Of a stretch of DNA of 64,000 nt, positions 60,046 to 64,000 are shown one piece after another (the stretch's first letter is position 1; every line of letters starts with the position of its first letter). Under the pieces are notes generated by a model. It was not told the origin of the DNA, did no database searches, and saw only the letters and a list, made by a program, of their open reading frames with translations. This DNA is from PVC group bacterium. GTDB lineage: Bacteria; Verrucomicrobiota; Kiritimatiellia; CAIKKV01; CAITUY01. The stretch lies in NCBI GenBank assembly GCA_945870225.1, contig CAMBRF010000006.1:1-64000 (forward strand), read 5' to 3'. The translations under genes were made by a program, and so were the position numbers.

Positions 60046-61377
60046 ATGAAGACGGTAAAATGGATGAGGTTGGCGGGGGTTACGGGTATGGTATTGCTTG
60101 GGGTGGGGGCGTCGCGCGCCTGGGCCGCCGATGGCGGGCTTGAGTTCGGTGTTCAGGACGATCTTTCCGTGTATGGCACGGAAGGAGCCCTGAATGATGC
60201 CGACCTCGAGGTGAAGGGGTATTCGGTGTTCGGGTCGCCGACCGGTTTGACGGTCCCGGCCGCGTTCACGAATGGACCGGGCTCGGTGGTGATCGCCAGC
60301 AATCTGTTCGTCAACGGCCAGTTGAAGGCGGGGTCCATTGACCTGAGCGGCGCTAATATGACGGTGTCGAACCTGACGGTTCAAGGGTTCTTGAATGCCG
60401 TGGGGTCGTCCCTGGACGTATATAAGGACGCGAATATGCAGAAATCCTTGTCGGTCGGCGAGAGCCTGAATGTGACCGGCAACGGTTCTTTTGGCGGCAC
60501 CCTGGGCGTGACCGGCGCGTCGACGCTGGGCACCTTGAGTGCTGGGGCTTCGACGCTGAGTTCGCTGGGCGTGACCGGTGCTTCGACGCTGAATACATTG
60601 GGCGTCACGGGTAACAGCACGGTGGGCGGCACCCTGGGGGTGACTGGCGCTTCGACGTTAGGCACCTTGAGCGCGGGGGCTTCCACACTGAGTTCGCTTG
60701 GCGTAACCGGTGCTTCGACGCTGAATACGTTGGGCGTCACGGGTAACAGCACAGTGGGCGGGACCTTTGGCGTCACCGGTGTTTCGACGCTGGGTATGTT
60801 GAATGCCGGGGACTCCACGCTGGGCACGTTGAATGCCGGGGATTCCACGCTGGGCACGTTGAGTGCAGGGGCTTCCACGTTGAGCGCATTGGGCGTCACG
60901 GGGAACGGTACGGTGGGCGGGACTCTGGGCGTCACAGGGGCGGCGACGTTGAATAACGCCCTGAATGTGGCCGGTGTGGCGACACTGTCGAGCAACCTGG
61001 TGGTGACCGGGAACGGCACGATTGGCGGGACCCTGGGCGTGACCGGCGCGTCGACGCTGGGCACCCTGAGTGCGGGCGCGTCCACGTTGAGTTCCGTGAG
61101 TGTGACGGGTGGCGGCACAGTCGGTGGAACGCTGGGTGTGACCGGTGCCTCCACGCTGGCTGATACCCTGAATGTCACGGGTGTGACGACGCTTTCGACC
61201 AACCTGACGGTGGCGCAGAGCTCGTATCTGGCGACCGGTGGTGGCGCCGTGGGCGTTGGCAATAGCAGCCCGGATGCGAACACCAAGTTGCAGGTCACCG
61301 GCGGATCGAATGCCAATGACTATGTGGCGAAATTCTACTCCGGCCCGACGCTGGCGGCGTGGATCAAAAAGAAATAA
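60046..61377 (+). CDS. Secreted tandem-repeat fibre protein
   Basis: The protein has 443 residues with signal peptide (about 10-28, ending WAADG). An N-terminal module of about 80 residues (EFGVQDDLSVYG to VVIASNLFVNG) is similar to the protein of the gene at 61481. The middle is a long array of short 'LGVTGxSTLxTLSAGxSTL' repeats, including two nearly identical 44-residue units, predicted to form a beta-solenoid or trimeric fibre. The C-terminal end repeats the VGxGxxSPDxxTKLQVTGG and AKFYSGPTLAAWIKKK motifs of the upstream protein. No binding function can be assigned; an adhesin or surface-layer role is likely. Confidence 0.7.
   Translation: MKTVKWMRLAGVTGMVLLGVGASRAWAADGGLEFGVQDDLSVYGTEGALNDADLEVKGYSVFGSPTGLTVPAAFTNGPGSVVIASNLFVNGQLKAGSIDLSGANMTVSNLTVQGFLNAVGSSLDVYKDANMQKSLSVGESLNVTGNGSFGGTLGVTGASTLGTLSAGASTLSSLGVTGASTLNTLGVTGNSTVGGTLGVTGASTLGTLSAGASTLSSLGVTGASTLNTLGVTGNSTVGGTFGVTGVSTLGMLNAGDSTLGTLNAGDSTLGTLSAGASTLSALGVTGNGTVGGTLGVTGAATLNNALNVAGVATLSSNLVVTGNGTIGGTLGVTGASTLGTLSAGASTLSSVSVTGGGTVGGTLGVTGASTLADTLNVTGVTTLSTNLTVAQSSYLATGGGAVGVGNSSPDANTKLQVTGGSNANDYVAKFYSGPTLAAWIKKK
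60493..60756 (+). repeat. 132-bp in-frame tandem repeat
   Basis: Two near-identical units of 132 bp begin at 60493 and 60625; a further, diverged unit begins at 60757. Each encodes 44 residues with the GTLGVTGASTLGTLSAGAST pattern. Sub-repeats of 15-33 bases recur through 61190. This is a region prone to length change by recombination. Confidence 0.85.
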
Positions 61378-61480
61378 GTTGTCATAACAGGTCGATCGGG
61401 GCTATCCGTTTCCCGCACGGGTAGCCCCCCCCTTCGCAGCGGGCGGACAACGACAGTCGGGAAACAAGGCGGATAAAATC

Positions 61481-62089
61481 GTGAGCAGACAATCGATCAG
61501 TTTGACCGTTTTGTGGATGACCATCATTTTTGCCGGCCTTTCTGCCCTGGCGCAGGGTCGGATTGAGATGGGGGTCGCCGATAGTTTTGTTGTTGAGGGA
61601 AAAACGGGTTCCAAGACGGATCCCGATGTGACTCTTGCGGGCTATACGCTTTTCGGAACCAATGCGGCCGGGGCCGTTGCTGTGACCTCGGGCGTAGGCA
61701 ATGTGTATATACAAAACAGCTTGGAAATCGGATCGAGCCTCTATCTCCGGGGAAACGGCCTGATCTTTCCGGATGCCACCACTCAGGCCACAGCCAATGT
61801 TATTAGCCCGCTCTCCTCCCTGGTCAGCGGCGAATGCGATACGAACCGGCTCGATATTCTGGTCGGTACAAATTATGTCATCACCGGGGTCAAGGTCATG
61901 CAAACCTCCGTCATTCCCCAGTTTATTCAGGTTTATTCCAATGGGACGGTGGTGGGGTCTTTTGCCCTTGCGACCTCGACCGCAGCCAGCGATTTATCCC
62001 TCAATCTGGCGGCTTATGACCGGCTGGGCATCGCCTGCAGCAATCTGAATGGCACGGTCCTGTTTGTTTTCGAGGGGCGCCGGCCATAA
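61481..62089 (+). CDS. Secreted protein sharing the fibre N-terminal module
   Basis: The protein has 202 residues, GTG start, and a signal peptide ending ALAQG. The region IEMGVADSFVVEGKTGSK to VYIQNSLEIGSSLYLRGNG aligns with residues about 28-110 of the preceding fibre protein (EFGVQDDLSVYGTEG to VVIASNLFVNGQ), so the two are related. The C-terminal part is different: a beta-sandwich-like domain with ATTQATAN, then VSGECDTNRLDILVGTNYVITGV. It has no long repeat array and no C-terminal Lys motif. It may cap or anchor the fibre. Confidence 0.6.
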   Translation: MSRQSISLTVLWMTIIFAGLSALAQGRIEMGVADSFVVEGKTGSKTDPDVTLAGYTLFGTNAAGAVAVTSGVGNVYIQNSLEIGSSLYLRGNGLIFPDATTQATANVISPLSSLVSGECDTNRLDILVGTNYVITGVKVMQTSVIPQFIQVYSNGTVVGSFALATSTAASDLSLNLAAYDRLGIACSNLNGTVLFVFEGRRP

Positions 62090-62160
62090 GGAAAGGCAAC
62101 GGCTCGCCGCGGATCTCATGATGATCCGTGCCAACGGTGAAATCGTGGTCAAAAAGAACA

Positions 62161-64000
62161 ATGCGATACTTTCCCAAAACCGACAGGTACGGATGGTTGG
62201 CGATCGGCCTCTGTCTTCTCCTGCCATGGGTCGCGGCGGCGGGCGCGTATTCGTGGGGCGGCGGGTCGGGGAGTGGAAACTGGGGAACGGCGGGCAACTG
62301 GGATGTTGCCCCGACCTTCGATAATACCGCCGATCTCACCTTTTCCGGCGCGGTTTGGCCGGCAACCTTTGTCGCGGCCGTTCGCACGAACAGATCCTTG
62401 ACGTTCAATGCCAATGCCGACACGGCCTTCAGCATCCGTCTCGCCAGCGCCGCCAACGGCGGCCAAGCGAGGAATCTACTTATGGGAGGCGGCGTGGTGG
62501 CCCCCTCCATCACCATTGATGCAGGGGCCTCGGCGGCCCACACGCTGGGTATGGCGCTTGGTAGCCTCGTCCTGCTGGGTGATCTGACGATTACGCATAA
62601 CGGTCCCGCCGACTTCATCATCAATCGGCCTATTACCGGCGCCTTCAATCTGACCAAGACCGGGTCAGGGACGCTCACGCTTTCCGGCGCCAATACCTTT
62701 GGCACCGCCAGAACGATTACCCTTGGCAATGGCACGATCAATGTCAACAGCACGACCGCGCTGGGCGCGGCCACCTGTACCAACAGGATTGTCGGCGGCA
62801 CCCTGGACAATACCAGTGGTGCGGCCTTGATACTGGGGAATAACCAGCCCGTGAATATCGCCGGTGACTTTACCTTCACAGGATTGGCGGGCGGCACCCA
62901 TGACTTGAGTCTCGGCAACGGTGTGGTGACGCTGAATGGAGCCGCGGGCGCCCGAACCATCACGGCCAACGCGGGCACGTTAACGTTGGGCGGCATCATC
63001 CGGGACGGCACCGCCACCGCCCTCACCAAGGAGGGGGGCGGCACTCTGAGGATGAATGGCGCCAGTACTTACAGTGGCGATACCAAGATCAACGGCGGGA
63101 TTTTGCGACTCGGCGCCGCCAACCGGATCCCCGATGGTGCCGGCAAGGGCAATGTGAGCGTGAACGGTACGTTTGATTTAAATGCGTTCAGCGAAACGGT
63201 CAATGGCCTGTCCGGTACCGGCACGGTGGATACCGTCGCCGGGGGGACTCCGGTATTGATGGTTGGCGCCAATAATCAGACGAGCACCTTCAGCGGGGTG
63301 ATCACGGACACGGCCGGTACGCTGGCCCTGACCAAGATCGGGTCCGGCACCCTGACGCTGAGCGGAGCCAACACCTACAGCGGTAGCACCCTTGTTACGG
63401 GGGGAACACTGGTGGTCAACGGGTCGCTCGGCAGCGGTCAGGTCATTGTAACCAATAGCGGCACGCTGAGCGGAACGGGTACGCTATCCGGCGCGGTCAT
63501 TGCCTATCCGGGCAGCACCCTGGCACCGGGATCGAATGCCGTGGGTATCCTGACGGCAGCCAATGGGGTGTCTCTTACCGGCGGCACGTTCAGAGCCCAG
63601 GTGACCGCCACCAATTCCGGCAGCTATGGTCAGGTCAGGGTGACGGGGGGGAATGTGACGATCGCCAACACCCTTCTGGCCATCAGCGGATCGGGTTACA
63701 CGCCAGGAAACAATGACTACCTCTGGCTCATCAACAACTCCGGCGCGGGAACGGTTTCCGGTTCGTTTATCGGTTTGCCGGAAGGGGGCCAGACCAACAT
63801 TGCCGCACGGACCTTTAACATTTACTATCGGGCAGATTTCGCCTCCGGCACGACCAATAATGGTAATGATGTCCTGTTGTTGAGTGTTCCGCTTGCGGTA
63901 GCCCAGACGATCACCAATTTTACGCCGTCGAGCGGTTCGTCTTTTTCGATCACAGACACGGCGTCGTTATTCGCCCAATCCTCATCGGGCTTGACGGTAT
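62161..64000 (+). CDS. Autotransporter-associated beta-strand repeat protein, 3'-truncated by the window
   Basis: The reading frame from the ATG at 62161 stays open to the window edge (613 codons seen). It begins with a signal-peptide-like stretch (MRYFPKTDRYGWLAIGLCLL, ending in AAAGA), then SWGGGSGSGNWGTAGNWDV, a known opening for such proteins. At least three copies of the PATR repeat follow: LTKTGSGTLTLSGANTFG, LTKEGGGTLRMNGASTYSG and LTKIGSGTLTLSGANTYSG, each followed by a Thr/Gly/Asn-rich strand. It is a large beta-helical surface or secreted protein; the C-terminal sorting or barrel domain lies outside the window. Last member seen of the surface cluster. Confidence 0.85.
   Translation, partial: MRYFPKTDRYGWLAIGLCLLLPWVAAAGAYSWGGGSGSGNWGTAGNWDVAPTFDNTADLTFSGAVWPATFVAAVRTNRSLTFNANADTAFSIRLASAANGGQARNLLMGGGVVAPSITIDAGASAAHTLGMALGSLVLLGDLTITHNGPADFIINRPITGAFNLTKTGSGTLTLSGANTFGTARTITLGNGTINVNSTTALGAATCTNRIVGGTLDNTSGAALILGNNQPVNIAGDFTFTGLAGGTHDLSLGNGVVTLNGAAGARTITANAGTLTLGGIIRDGTATALTKEGGGTLRMNGASTYSGDTKINGGILRLGAANRIPDGAGKGNVSVNGTFDLNAFSETVNGLSGTGTVDTVAGGTPVLMVGANNQTSTFSGVITDTAGTLALTKIGSGTLTLSGANTYSGSTLVTGGTLVVNGSLGSGQVIVTNSGTLSGTGTLSGAVIAYPGSTLAPGSNAVGILTAANGVSLTGGTFRAQVTATNSGSYGQVRVTGGNVTIANTLLAISGSGYTPGNNDYLWLINNSGAGTVSGSFIGLPEGGQTNIAARTFNIYYRADFASGTTNNGNDVLLLSVPLAVAQTITNFTPSSGSSFSITDTASLFAQSSSGLTV

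Noticed and set aside
60493-61190. CRISPR-like array
   Set aside because: Direct repeats are present, but they are 132 bp, contiguous, in frame within a signal-peptide-bearing protein, and there are no unique spacers or cas genes.

Overview
The window is high-GC, densely coded bacterial chromosome. Its gene content suggests the PVC superphylum (Verrucomicrobiota, Kiritimatiellota or Lentisphaerota). Markers are right-handed beta-helix glycosidases, an M81 (MlrC-type) protein, autotransporter-associated beta-strand repeats, large secreted proteins ending in a DDDxDGxxNxxEFxAGTSP-type module, DUF481 proteins and a DUF2079 protein. Class I fumarase, a ferredoxin-nitroreductase and 4Fe-4S proteins fit an anaerobic or facultative lifestyle. 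This placement is inferred from families only; the window has no rRNA or tRNA gene to confirm it.

Layout. 1-3.3 kb: a same-strand run of small secreted or membrane proteins, including a YceK-like lipoprotein and an ankyrin protein. 3.4-7.5 kb (minus): a three-gene unit with 4-base overlaps encoding a beta-helix glycosidase, a secreted protein resembling a metalloprotease propeptide, and a reprolysin-type metalloprotease. 7.9-12.4 kb (plus): esterase, mazEF, an unknown gene, queA, cinA. 12.4-14.7 kb (minus): thiC, mazG and a small lipoprotein. 14.9-20.4 kb (minus): a carbohydrate operon of SDR, M81 protein, six-hairpin glycosidase and beta-helix enzyme. 20.8-28.1 kb (plus): alaS, a zinc-ribbon protein, mscL, a DUF481 protein, an alkyltransferase, bioA, pdxB. 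28.1-37.8 kb: DUF486, a lipoprotein, a rhodanese protein behind a sigma-54-like promoter, typA, a deacetylase-DUF2079 fusion, a glycosyltransferase, a ferredoxin-nitroreductase and a RAYT transposase-like protein fused to a DprA-like domain. 38-43 kb (minus): a pair of large secreted proteins and an anchored agmatine-deiminase-family enzyme. 43.3-48.9 kb: an M23 peptidase, then a minus operon of beta-CASP RNase, orphan solute-binding protein, DUF481 protein and panB. 49-53.5 kb (plus): PHP phosphatase, hemW, two-subunit class I hydro-lyase, fmt. 53.6-57.7 kb: a three-gene phosphorelay. 58.2-64 kb: a cluster of secreted repeat proteins, the last running off the window.

The least ordinary observations are: (i) a RAYT-like HUH protein fused to a DprA/Smf-like half domain, with REP-like palindromes inside its own reading frame; (ii) a roughly 90-bp palindromic intergenic repeat present twice in opposite orientations, whose 11-base core also supplies the stop codon of the deiminase-family gene; (iii) a propeptide-like protein encoded separately from, and overlapping, its presumed protease; (iv) an NtrC-family activator whose GAFTGA loop reads GAFPGA; (v) a palindromic MITE-like element; and (vi) a 23-codon ORF behind a near-perfect Shine-Dalgarno sequence.
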